Assembly: GCA_946478975.1 (NCBI GenBank)
Contig: CAMLEO010000054.1
Span: 1-28,898 of the forward strand
Direction of reading: 5' to 3'
DNA from: an uncultured Steroidobacter sp.
GTDB lineage: Bacteria; Pseudomonadota; Gammaproteobacteria; Steroidobacterales; Steroidobacteraceae
Length of the DNA: 28,898 nt
The stretch's first letter is position 1, and the number at the start of each line of letters is the position of its first letter. The position numbers were made by a program, and so were the translations under genes. The notes beneath the pieces are model-generated. The model was not told the origin of the DNA. It did not search any database and was given only the letters and a program-made list of their open reading frames with translations. Shown piece after piece: positions 22,065 to 28,898 of the stretch.

Positions 22065-22819
22065 GCAGGCTTCGCCAGATACTTCCCGGACTCATCGTCA
22101 TCACGCTGCTGATCGTGGCGTGGTGGGCGAGTGTGACATTGACGCGCAGTGTGATCTTCCCAACGCCCTGGCAGGTCGTCACCGGCACGATCGAGCTGGT
22201 ACGCGATGGCACGTTGTGGATGCATATCGGTGCGTCGCTGATGCGCGTGGGCGCAGGATTCCTGCTCGCGGTGCTGGTCGGTGTGCCGCTCGGTTTGTGG
22301 ATGGGCTGGATGCGCGGCGCGTATGACACGCTCAATCCAATTTTCCAGATCCTGCGGCCGATCTCGCCGATCGCCTGGATTCCGATTGCGATCCTGTGGT
22401 TCGGCGTCGGCAATGCCTCGCCGATTTATTTGATCTTCATCTCCTCGGTGTTTCCGATGATCGTGCAGACCACGGCCGGCGTGCACACCATCGAGAAACG
22501 TTACTTGCGGGCCGCGGAAAACTTCGATGTCTCGCGGTTCACGTTGTTTTCGCAGGTCGTGATTCCGGCGGTGCTGCCGCAGATCATCGTCGGCATGCGC
22601 ATCGGATTGGGCGTCGCCTGGCTCGTGGTCGTGGCCGCGGAAATGATCGCGCTTCGCTCCGGCCTCGGCTATCTGATCATGGACTCGCGCAACGCCGGCA
22701 ACCGCTACGATCTCGTGATCGCAGGCATGGCCATCATCGGCGTGATCGGATTGTTGCTGGACGGATTGATGCGTCTGTTGGAGGGTTTGAAAATCGTGCG
22801 GTGGCGCTATGCGCATTAA
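22061..22819 (+). CDS. ABC transporter permease, NitT/TauT (SsuC/TauC) family
   Basis: A 252-residue inner-membrane permease with about six helices. The first hydrophobic stretch is near 10-28, and the core begins at [24 protein letters not shown]. The cytoplasmic coupling loop is [26 protein letters not shown], where the usual EAA-type sequence is recognisable but with ENFD in place of the common small residues. It resembles permeases for sulfonates, taurine, nitrate and pyrimidine precursors. As a single permease it would act as a homodimer. ATG at 22061 overlaps the cupredoxin stop (ATGA), and the end overlaps the ATPase start by 11 bp. It completes an importer with the binding lipoprotein at 19985 and the ATPase at 22809. 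Confidence 0.93.
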   Translation: MSRLRQILPGLIVITLLIVAWWASVTLTRSVIFPTPWQVVTGTIELVRDGTLWMHIGASLMRVGAGFLLAVLVGVPLGLWMGWMRGAYDTLNPIFQILRPISPIAWIPIAILWFGVGNASPIYLIFISSVFPMIVQTTAGVHTIEKRYLRAAENFDVSRFTLFSQVVIPAVLPQIIVGMRIGLGVAWLVVVAAEMIALRSGLGYLIMDSRNAGNRYDLVIAGMAIIGVIGLLLDGLMRLLEGLKIVRWRYAH

Positions 22820-23591
22820 GATCGACGCGCAGAACCTGCGCAAAGGGTTCCAGACCGACAAGGGCGCGCTGCAGGTCGTTGACGACGTGAGCTTTCAAGT
22901 CGGCGACGGCGAGTTCGTCGCCATCGTCGGCCCGTCCGGGTGCGGCAAATCCACGCTGATGAAAATGCTCGCCGGCTTCACTGCGCCCGACTCGGGCAAG
23001 GTTTTGATCGACGGCACGCCGCTGACCAAGCCGGGCTCGAACGGCATTCTGATCTCGCAGCACGGCTCGGTGTTTCCGTGGCTCACGGTGCGGCAGAACC
23101 TGATGTTCGGTCTCAACGACCGCACCGAGGCCGAGAAGATCGCGATTGCCGATCACTACGCGGGCATCGTCGGCTTGAAGGGCTTCGAAGCGAGCTATCC
23201 GCACGAGTTGTCCGGCGGCATGCTCAAGCGAGTCGAGATCGCACGCGCGCTTGCCGTGAAGCCGGCCATTCTTTTCATGGACGAGCCGTTCTCCGCGCTC
23301 GACGCGTTGATGAGCCTGCGCATGCGCAACGAGCTGCTGAGAATCCTCGGCGAAGAACGTCACACCGTGCTGCTGATCACTCACGATGTGGAAGAGGCGA
23401 TTCATCTCGCCGATCGAGTGATGGTGCTGTCGGCGCGCCCGACCAAGATCCAAGCGACGTTTGAAGTGAAGCTGCCGCATCCTCGCCGGCTCACGAGCCC
23501 CGAAGTGCAGCAGCTGCGAACGGCGATTCTGCGCGAGTTGGGCGTAGAACACGAAGTTGCGGAGACGGATCGGGAGCTTGCGCACGGCTGA
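22809..23591 (+). CDS. ABC transporter ATP-binding protein, NitT/TauT (SsuB/TauB) family
   Basis: A 260-residue ATPase that drives the importer. Walker A is GPSGCGKST (41-49), the Q-loop Gln84 is in [13 protein letters not shown], the signature is LSGGMLKR (134-141), Walker B is ILFMDEP with Asp158-Glu159, and the switch His192 is in ITHDVEEA. The signature has Met where Gln is common (LSGGQ); this occurs in the subfamily. No extra C-terminal domain is visible, so no regulatory ligand site is predicted. ATG 22809 overlaps the permease stop (22817-22819). It is the last gene of the five-gene unit; the GH95 gene starts 43 bp later, with no terminator between. Confidence 0.95.
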   Translation: MRIKIDAQNLRKGFQTDKGALQVVDDVSFQVGDGEFVAIVGPSGCGKSTLMKMLAGFTAPDSGKVLIDGTPLTKPGSNGILISQHGSVFPWLTVRQNLMFGLNDRTEAEKIAIADHYAGIVGLKGFEASYPHELSGGMLKRVEIARALAVKPAILFMDEPFSALDALMSLRMRNELLRILGEERHTVLLITHDVEEAIHLADRVMVLSARPTKIQATFEVKLPHPRRLTSPEVQQLRTAILRELGVEHEVAETDRELAHG

Positions 23592-23634
23592 CGGTTGTCT
23601 TGTATGATGCGCGGCGGTGGGGATGTGAGGGCTC

Positions 23635-26046
23635 ATGTTCAATTTGACGCGGCGGTCGTTTCTGGCCGCTTCGGCTGGCGCATCCTTGGTTTCCTGGTCG
23701 AGGTTCGCACGTTCCCGCGATTCCAACGCGGTTGAACGGCTCTGGTATTCGAGGCCTGCGGCGCGTTGGGACGACGCGCTGCCGATAGGCAATGGCCGCC
23801 TCGGTGCAATGGTGTTTGGACGAGTGGCGCAGGAACGCCTGCAGCTCAACGAAGACACGTTGTGGGCCGGCTCGCCCTACACGCCCGACAATCCCGACGC
23901 GCTCGCTGCAATTCCTGAAGTTCACAAGCTGCTGCTGGCGGAGCGCTACCAGGAAGCGGCCGAGCTCGCGAGCGCCAAGGTCATGGCGAAACCGCTGCGC
24001 CAGATGCCGTATGGCACCGCCGGCGATCTGTTTCTAAATTTCCCGGATGCGCAGGCGCCGACGAGTTATCAGCGCGCGCTCGATCTTGCCACCGCGATCA
24101 CCACGACGGAGTACCGCACCAAGGCGGGCGCCTTTACGCGCGAGGTATTTGCTTCGGCTCCGCACCAGGTCATCGTCGTTCAACTCCAGGCGCCCAAGGG
24201 CAAGCTGAGTTTCGATATCGGCTATCGCGCCCCTCGCGAAGTCGAGTACACGCCGCCGAACTATCAAGGCTCGGCCACCGAGCTTGCAGAGACTGCAGCC
24301 ATCGACTGGCTGATGACTGAGTCCGCCGGCGCACCCGGACCGGATGTTCGCGTGCGAGGCGACAGTCCCGGATGTTTGCTCATCACCGGCCGCAATGCCG
24401 CCGGGCCGACGACGCCCGCCGGTCTCACGTATGCGTTGCGAGTCCGCATCGTCACCGATGGTCGCGTCGTCGAACAGGAAGGTCGCCTGTCCGTGCAAGA
24501 GGCGCGGACCGCAACGTTGCTGATCGCCGCTGCCACGAGCTATGTGAACTATCACGACGTCACAGGCGATCCGATCGCCATCGTGCGGCGTCAGACCGAC
24601 GGCGCTGCAAAGGAGTCGTACGCGAAGCTCAAGCAGGCACACGTCAGCGAGTATCGTTCGCTGTACACGACCGCGTCTTTGCAGCTTCCTGCCACTGCGT
24701 CGGCGGATAAGCCCACCGATGTGCGTATTGCCCAAGGCGAGACATCGGATGACCCCGCGCTCGCCGCGTTGTATTTTCAGTTCGCGCGTTACTTGCTCAT
24801 TTCCTCGTCGCGACCCGGCACGCAGCCGGCCAACCTGCAAGGCATTTGGAACGAGGGCACCAATCCGCCCTGGGGCAGCAAGTACACCATCAACATCAAC
24901 ACCGAAATGAACTACTGGCCCGCCGATCCCGCGGGACTGGGTGTCTGCGTCGAGCCGTTGCTGCGAATGGTTGAGGACCTCGCCGTCACCGGCGCCCGAA
25001 CTGCGAAGACGATGTACGGTGCGCGTGGCTGGGTTACTCATCACAACACCGACTTGTGGCGCGCGGCAGCGCCGATCGATAAACCTTACTCGGGGCTGTG
25101 GCCGTGCGGCGGCGCCTGGCTGTGTAACACACTCTGGGTTCACTACGACTACAGCCGGGATGAGCAAACATTGCGACGGCTATATCCGCTGCTGCGTGGC
25201 GCATCGCTGTTCTTTCTCGACACACTGATCGAAGACCCGAAAGGCCGCGGCCTGGTGACTTCGCCGTCGCACTCGCCCGAGAACGCACATCCGTTCGGCA
25301 CCTCGCTGTGCATCGGGCCGGCGATGGATCGTCAGATCGTTCGCGATTTGTTTGCGCATACCATCGAAGCGGGCCGCACGCTGCAGGTCGATCAGGATCT
25401 GCTCGCGCAGATCGAGACCACGGCGCGGCGAATTGCGCCGGATGTCATCGGTAAAAATGGCCAGCTGCAGGAGTGGCTGGAGGACTGGGACGATCGCGCT
25501 CCGGACCAACATCATCGGCACGTTTCTCATTTGTACGCGGTGTATCCGAGCGGCCAGATAAATGTGCGCGACACGCCCAAGTTCATCGCTGCAGCCAAGA
25601 AAAGTCTCACCGATCGCGGCGACCTCGCGACCGGCTGGGGCACGGCATGGCGGCTTTGTTTGTGGGCGCGAATGGGCGAGGGCGATCATGCGCACTCGAT
25701 CCTGAAAGCGCTGGTGGGCCCGAAGCGCACCTATCCAAATATGTTCGACGCGCATCCGCCGTTTCAGATCGACGGCAACTTCGGCGGGGCCGCCGGCATC
25801 ATGGAAATGATCGTGCAGTCCTGGGGCGATGAGATTCGGCTGCTGCCGGCGCTGCCGAGCGCCTGGCCGGAAGGTGAGGTTCGAGGCATTCGCGCCAGAG
25901 GTGCGATCAGCATCGATATGCGATGGCGTGCTCACAAAGTCACATCGCTCGATCTCACCGGTGCGCCGAAGCAGTCTGTCACTTTGCGCTATGGCGATAC
26001 TTCACGATCGGTCGTGCTCGATGCGCGGGGGCGCTATCGAATGTAG
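23635..26046 (+). CDS. Glycoside hydrolase family 95, alpha-L-fucosidase-type, Tat signal
   Basis: An 803-residue exported enzyme predicted to cleave terminal alpha-1,2-linked L-fucose (the family also includes L-galactosidases) from plant or host glycans. A Tat signal, TRRSFLAASAG (about 5-15), begins it. The N-terminal beta domain starts with LWYSRPAARWDDALPIGNGRLGAMVFG, a strong family block. Catalytic candidates in the (alpha/alpha)6 domain are Asn420 and Asn422 in NININTEMNYW, Glu549 in SPSHSPENAHP and Asp713 in FQIDGNFGG; they match the Asn/Asn and acid pattern known from the Bifidobacterium enzyme. The start is ATG 23635 with GTGAGG 4 nt upstream. Length is normal and no key residue is missing. 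No other fucose-use gene is visible here, so the product's fate must be handled elsewhere. Link to the upstream ABC operon is unproven. Confidence 0.94.
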   Translation: MFNLTRRSFLAASAGASLVSWSRFARSRDSNAVERLWYSRPAARWDDALPIGNGRLGAMVFGRVAQERLQLNEDTLWAGSPYTPDNPDALAAIPEVHKLLLAERYQEAAELASAKVMAKPLRQMPYGTAGDLFLNFPDAQAPTSYQRALDLATAITTTEYRTKAGAFTREVFASAPHQVIVVQLQAPKGKLSFDIGYRAPREVEYTPPNYQGSATELAETAAIDWLMTESAGAPGPDVRVRGDSPGCLLITGRNAAGPTTPAGLTYALRVRIVTDGRVVEQEGRLSVQEARTATLLIAAATSYVNYHDVTGDPIAIVRRQTDGAAKESYAKLKQAHVSEYRSLYTTASLQLPATASADKPTDVRIAQGETSDDPALAALYFQFARYLLISSSRPGTQPANLQGIWNEGTNPPWGSKYTININTEMNYWPADPAGLGVCVEPLLRMVEDLAVTGARTAKTMYGARGWVTHHNTDLWRAAAPIDKPYSGLWPCGGAWLCNTLWVHYDYSRDEQTLRRLYPLLRGASLFFLDTLIEDPKGRGLVTSPSHSPENAHPFGTSLCIGPAMDRQIVRDLFAHTIEAGRTLQVDQDLLAQIETTARRIAPDVIGKNGQLQEWLEDWDDRAPDQHHRHVSHLYAVYPSGQINVRDTPKFIAAAKKSLTDRGDLATGWGTAWRLCLWARMGEGDHAHSILKALVGPKRTYPNMFDAHPPFQIDGNFGGAAGIMEMIVQSWGDEIRLLPALPSAWPEGEVRGIRARGAISIDMRWRAHKVTSLDLTGAPKQSVTLRYGDTSRSVVLDARGRYRM

Positions 26047-26052
26047 ATCATG

Positions 26053-26078
26053 CGCGCTCGCGCGTCGCTCAGAGCGCG
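26053..26078 (+). other. Weak hairpin after the GH95 gene
   Basis: CGCGCTC (26053-26059) pairs with GAGCGCG (26072-26078) around a 12-nt loop, with G-T wobble extensions. No T-run follows, so this is not a convincing intrinsic terminator; it could aid rho-dependent ending or mRNA stability. Confidence 0.3.
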
Positions 26079-26127
26079 TGAAACTCACATAAACGATTCA
26101 TGCACCGCCAAGTACGAGAACGCCCGA

Positions 26128-26156
26128 TTGAGACACTGATTCTCTGATCGTAGAAC
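26128..26156 (+). promoter_or_regulatory. Likely sigma-70 promoter of the serine-hydrolase gene
   Basis: TTGAGA (26128-26133) and TAGAAC (26151-26156) have the ideal 17-bp spacing, each with four matches to consensus. Transcription would begin near 26163, about 18 bases before the ATG. The -10 overlaps the left arm of the inverted repeat. Confidence 0.55.
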
Positions 26157-26180
26157 GTGCTCTCCACAAGGAGCACGTTC
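26153..26180. promoter_or_regulatory. 10-bp perfect inverted repeat abutting the start codon
   Basis: GAACGTGCTC (26153-26162) and GAGCACGTTC (26171-26180) are perfect complements around TCCACAAG. The right arm ends directly at the ATG and contains the last three bases of the Shine-Dalgarno AAGGAG (26168-26173). As DNA it is a candidate operator over the -10 and start site. As RNA, only if transcription begins further upstream, it would be a hairpin masking the ribosome site. Confidence 0.65.
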
Positions 26181-27875
26181 ATGATCCATCGACAACGGAT
26201 TCTCACTGTCTTTCTGGCTGCGTGTTTGCTGGCCTGCTCGCAGGCACCGTCGGCGATCACGCTCGATAACTCACAACGTGACCGCATCGACGCGGTGTTT
26301 GCGCGCTTCAACTCGGCGACGCCGGGCTGCGCGCTTGGGATCATGAGCGACGGCGCGATGATCTATTCGCGTGGCTACGGCATGGCGTCTCTGGAGCCAC
26401 CGGCAGCGAACGACTCGACCCGATTTTTCGACGTCGCCTCGATCTCCAAACAATTCGTCGCCGGCACCATCGTGCTGCTCGCGCAGGACGGCAAGCTGCA
26501 GCTCACGGACGACGTGCGCAAGTTCATCCCGGAGCTGCCGAGCTACGGCAGCACGATCACCATCAATCATCTGCTCTGGCACACCAGCGGGCTGCGCGAT
26601 TACACCGCGCTGCTGAGTCTCGGCGGCTTCGACTATTCGGAAGTTACAACTCAAGCCCAGGCGTTGCAGCTCATCGCGCGACAGCAGCGGCTCAACTTCA
26701 CGCCGGGCAGTCGCTGGCAATATTCGAACTCCGGCTACGTGCTGCTGGCCATCATTGCCAAGCGGGCGAGCGGCAAAACCCTGAACCAGCTGGCGCGCGA
26801 GCGGATCTTCAACCCGCTGGGCATGCCGCAGTCTGTGTTCCGCGATCGTCACGACCAGGTGATTCCCAATCAGGCGCTCGGGTACGCGTTCGACGCCGAA
26901 AGCGGCAAATATGTCGTCAACATTGCGGAGTGGGAGCAGATCGGCGACGGCGGATTGCAGCTCTCGGTCGATGAGTTCCAGCACTGGGACGAGAACTTCT
27001 ACAGCGGCAGCGTCGGCGGCGGAGCATTCATCAGGGAGATGTATCGCACCGGAAGATTGAACAACGGTCGTCCGCTCATTTATGCACGCGGCCTGCAGCT
27101 CGATTCTTATCGCGGCTTGAAACGCGTGCGTCACGGCGGTGACTGGGTCGGCTATCACGGCAACACGCTGCGCTTCCCGAGCCTGCACACGACGGTGGCG
27201 CTGTTCTGTAACTCGGACGACATCGATCAATATCAGCTGTCAACGGCGGTTACCGACATCGCGCTGGAGCGTTATTTCACCGAGCCGAAGCCAACCGAGC
27301 CGGGCCCGGCGCCGTCGCTGCCGATGCAGCGGTTTGTCGGCACCTATTTCAATGCCGGGCAGAAGGAGATCTATCCGGTCACGGTCGAGGATGGCGCGCT
27401 GACCCTGCATCTTCTCTATTACCCGTTGAAGCTCGTTTCCACGGGGCCTACGACGTTTACGATTGAAGGGCTGCCGGGCAGCCAGGTGAAGTTCGAGGTT
27501 CCGGATGGCAGGCCCGCACACACGATCAGCTTCGCGGTGACCGGCGACGAGCCGGATGAAGAGCCGCGTCGTGGCTCGCGGTTCACCCCGGTCTCGCCGC
27601 CGACGGATCTGAATCAATATACGGGCACGTTCTTCAGCAGCGAGCTCGGTGTCTCGTGGACGTTTGCTGTCGAGAATGGCGCACTGAGCCTGGCGGAAGA
27701 GTCGCCGCGAACGTCGCTGCCCATCAATGGCCCGGTCGCGCCAGCGCACAGCGCTGATTCATTCTTCGGTGGCTCAGGGCTGTTGCAGTTCACTCGCGAT
27801 GCCTCCGGCGCAGTGAACGGTGTGAACGTGAGCTTCCTGGGCATGAAGGACTTCCGTTTCGTGCGTCGCGAATAG
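26181..27875 (+). CDS. Lipoprotein serine hydrolase, class C beta-lactamase / esterase family, with C-terminal domain
   Basis: A 564-residue lipid-anchored hydrolase. The signal ends in LLAC (Cys19). The hydrolase domain (about 30-345) has the catalytic Ser87 and Lys90 in SISK, Tyr181 in YSN and the third motif HGG (318-320), the usual replacement for KTG in esterases and D-peptidases of this family. The remaining about 200 residues contain two similar halves with the phrases FVGTYFNAGQ and YTGTFFSSELGVSW, each followed by ENGALSL or EDGALTL. These look like the small lipocalin-like C-terminal domains common to such proteins. Function may be peptidase, esterase or D-amino-acid hydrolase; true beta-lactam hydrolysis is not implied. 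ATG 26181 is preferred to GTG 26157 because AAGGAG lies 7 nt upstream and the signal peptide starts there. It is transcribed apart from the GH95 gene. Confidence 0.9.
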   Translation: MIHRQRILTVFLAACLLACSQAPSAITLDNSQRDRIDAVFARFNSATPGCALGIMSDGAMIYSRGYGMASLEPPAANDSTRFFDVASISKQFVAGTIVLLAQDGKLQLTDDVRKFIPELPSYGSTITINHLLWHTSGLRDYTALLSLGGFDYSEVTTQAQALQLIARQQRLNFTPGSRWQYSNSGYVLLAIIAKRASGKTLNQLARERIFNPLGMPQSVFRDRHDQVIPNQALGYAFDAESGKYVVNIAEWEQIGDGGLQLSVDEFQHWDENFYSGSVGGGAFIREMYRTGRLNNGRPLIYARGLQLDSYRGLKRVRHGGDWVGYHGNTLRFPSLHTTVALFCNSDDIDQYQLSTAVTDIALERYFTEPKPTEPGPAPSLPMQRFVGTYFNAGQKEIYPVTVEDGALTLHLLYYPLKLVSTGPTTFTIEGLPGSQVKFEVPDGRPAHTISFAVTGDEPDEEPRRGSRFTPVSPPTDLNQYTGTFFSSELGVSWTFAVENGALSLAEESPRTSLPINGPVAPAHSADSFFGGSGLLQFTRDASGAVNGVNVSFLGMKDFRFVRRE

Positions 27876-27893
27876 CACTGTTCCACGCGTTGC

Positions 27894-27922
27894 TTGAATG
27901 CAGGCCGTGGCTCGCCGACAAT
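27894..27922 (+). promoter_or_regulatory. Weak promoter candidate for the winged-helix/ATPase regulator
   Basis: TTGAAT (27894-27899) and GACAAT (27917-27922) are spaced by 17 bp. Each matches consensus at four of six positions. Predicted initiation is about 30 bases before the ATG at 27959. Confidence 0.3.
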
Positions 27923-27958
27923 CCGCTGACACAAAATCGAAGCGGGGCGGGCCACGGC

Positions 27959-28898
27959 ATGAGTCCTGGCGGCGTGCAGCGGGTGAAATTCGACGCGTTC
28001 GAATTGGACGAGGCGAACGCCCGGCTCAGTTGCGAGGGCCGGCCGCTCGCCTTGGCCCCGAAAGCATTCGGTGTGCTGTGCGCGCTGGCGCGCAATCCCG
28101 GCCAGTTGATGACCAAAGCGGCACTGCTGGACGCGGTGTGGGGCCATCAGCACGTCAGCGAGTCGGTGCTCAAGACCACGATCAGCGAGCTGCGTGCGGT
28201 GCTGTCGGACGACCCGAAGTGGCCGCGTTATATCGAAACCGCCTCGCGCTTCGGCTATCGTTTCATTGGCAACGTGCGGGATGCGGCCGAGGCTGTTACG
28301 CCGCCCTCAGCGCAAGCTCCCCAATCGGCCATCATCGGCCGGCAGGACGCGCTCGGGAAACTTCGTGGAGCGTGGCGGCGTGCATCCGCCGGCGAGCGTC
28401 AGCTGATCTGGATCAGCGGCGAGGCCGGCGTCGGCAAGACGACGTTGATCGAGAGTTTCGTGCGCGAGCATGCGCCGGAAGTTTCGGTGTACGGCCGCTG
28501 CGTCGAGCACTTCGGCACCGGCGAACCTTATCTTCCCATCCTCGAAGCTGTCAGCGAGCTGTGTCGTCGCGAGCCGGAAGTGCCGGCGATGATGCGCGCC
28601 GTCGCACCGACGTGGCTGATTCAAATTCCCTGGCTCGTGAGCGACGCCGACCGGCAAGCGCTGATGCGTGAGCTGGCAGGCGCGCATCCTGACCGCATGG
28701 TGCGCGAGATGCGTGAGCTGATGGATCGTTACACCATCAAGCGTCCGCTGCTGTTCGTGCTCGAAGATCTGCATTGGGCCGATCTCGGTACGCTGCGCAT
28801 GATGGAACATTTCGCGCGCCGGCCGCGCCAGGTCCGCCTCATGTGGATTGCGAGCTTCCGGCTCACTCAAGTGATCGCCGAGAGTCATCCATTGCGCG
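27959..28898 (+). CDS. Winged-helix plus AAA/STAND-type ATPase transcriptional regulator (3' end outside window)
   Basis: The frame stays open from ATG 27959 to the window end, giving 313 visible residues. Residues about 8-103 form an OmpR/CadC-type winged-helix DNA-binding domain (FDAFELDEANARL, LAPKAFGVLCAL, ESVLKTTISELRAVL, the SRFGYRFIG wing). After a short Pro/Ala linker an ATPase domain begins at about 124 with IIGRQDALGKL. It has Walker A GEAGVGKTT (about 153-161) and a Walker B-like LLFVLEDLHWAD (about 271-282), typical of AAA_16/MalT-like STAND regulators. Such proteins usually carry TPR or similar repeats C-terminally; that part lies outside the window. The strong Walker motifs and DNA-binding domain make the class clear. 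No receiver is present, so it is not a two-component regulator. Target genes are unknown; the adjacent serine hydrolase is one candidate. Confidence 0.88.
   Translation, partial: MSPGGVQRVKFDAFELDEANARLSCEGRPLALAPKAFGVLCALARNPGQLMTKAALLDAVWGHQHVSESVLKTTISELRAVLSDDPKWPRYIETASRFGYRFIGNVRDAAEAVTPPSAQAPQSAIIGRQDALGKLRGAWRRASAGERQLIWISGEAGVGKTTLIESFVREHAPEVSVYGRCVEHFGTGEPYLPILEAVSELCRREPEVPAMMRAVAPTWLIQIPWLVSDADRQALMRELAGAHPDRMVREMRELMDRYTIKRPLLFVLEDLHWADLGTLRMMEHFARRPRQVRLMWIASFRLTQVIAESHPLR

Noticed and set aside
26053..26078. Intrinsic terminator after the GH95 gene
   Set aside because: The hairpin has a large loop and no T-run; kept only as a weak hairpin.
26181..27875. Calling the serine hydrolase a beta-lactamase resistance gene
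   Set aside because: The third motif is HGG and the protein has a long C-terminal extension, as in esterases and peptidases; resistance is not supported by sequence alone.
27898..28671. A 257-codon plus-strand frame overlapping the window's last gene
   Set aside because: The other frame from ATG 27959 gives a clear winged-helix and ATPase protein; this one gives an Arg/Ala-rich shadow.

Overview
The window looks like chromosomal DNA from a GC-rich, Gram-negative proteobacterium. The evidence is outer-membrane factor and RND efflux genes, lipoproteins with lipoboxes, Tat signals and Shine-Dalgarno motifs of the AGGAGG type. The mix of hybrid kinases, a PepSY/ferredoxin reductase and a GH95 glycosidase would suit a gammaproteobacterium of the Steroidobacter/Xanthomonadales kind, but that placement is inference only. 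No tRNA, rRNA, CRISPR, IS element or phage gene was seen. Coding density is high and no gene inside the window looks broken; two genes are cut by the window ends.

Layout, left to right. (1) 3-1583: 3' part of a PepSY-TM/flavin/2Fe-2S reductase fusion, followed by a perfect 16-bp palindrome. (2) 1696-4782: a stand-alone receiver and a CHASE hybrid kinase, both starting with TTG behind an identical AGGAGGG. (3) 4886-5380: an uncharacterised lipoprotein, then a good intrinsic terminator and a structured intergenic region. (4) 5702-6430: an orphan OmpR-type regulator whose 3' end overlaps the convergent RND gene. (5) 13292 down to 6394, minus strand: a five-gene operon of glycine-zipper lipoprotein, DUF6515-like secreted protein, outer-membrane factor, membrane-fusion protein and RND pump. 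(6) 13522-19909: a sensor cluster made of a MASE1 kinase, a twin-PAS kinase, an Rcp1-like receiver and a REC-REC-PAS-kinase-REC hybrid; none of these has a DNA-binding output domain. (7) 19985-23591: five overlapping genes encoding a Tat-type lipoprotein binding protein, Sco, a cupredoxin-like protein, an ABC permease and an ABC ATPase. (8) 23635-26046: a GH95 alpha-L-fucosidase-type enzyme. (9) 26181-27875: a lipoprotein serine hydrolase whose promoter/leader holds a 10-bp inverted repeat. (10) 27959 to the end: the start of a winged-helix/ATPase regulator.

The best candidate for something undescribed is block 7. It has the architecture of a NitT/TauT-type importer (nitrate, sulfonate, thiamine-precursor family), but a Sco copper chaperone and a cupredoxin sit between the binding protein and the permease, in frame overlaps of 4 bp. 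That points to a copper-linked uptake or maturation function. The cupredoxin keeps the Cys-x2-His-x4-Met ligand loop but has Gln where the family's first His usually lies. Second is the pair of envelope proteins heading the efflux operon: both carry the same two-part cysteine module, joined to different partner domains.

Regulation can be partly read. Palindromes lie upstream of the OmpR-type regulator (5620-5633), at the predicted -35 of the efflux operon (13383-13398), after the reductase (1603-1618) and across the -10/leader of the serine hydrolase (26153-26180). Promoter calls are by eye and weak unless stated.
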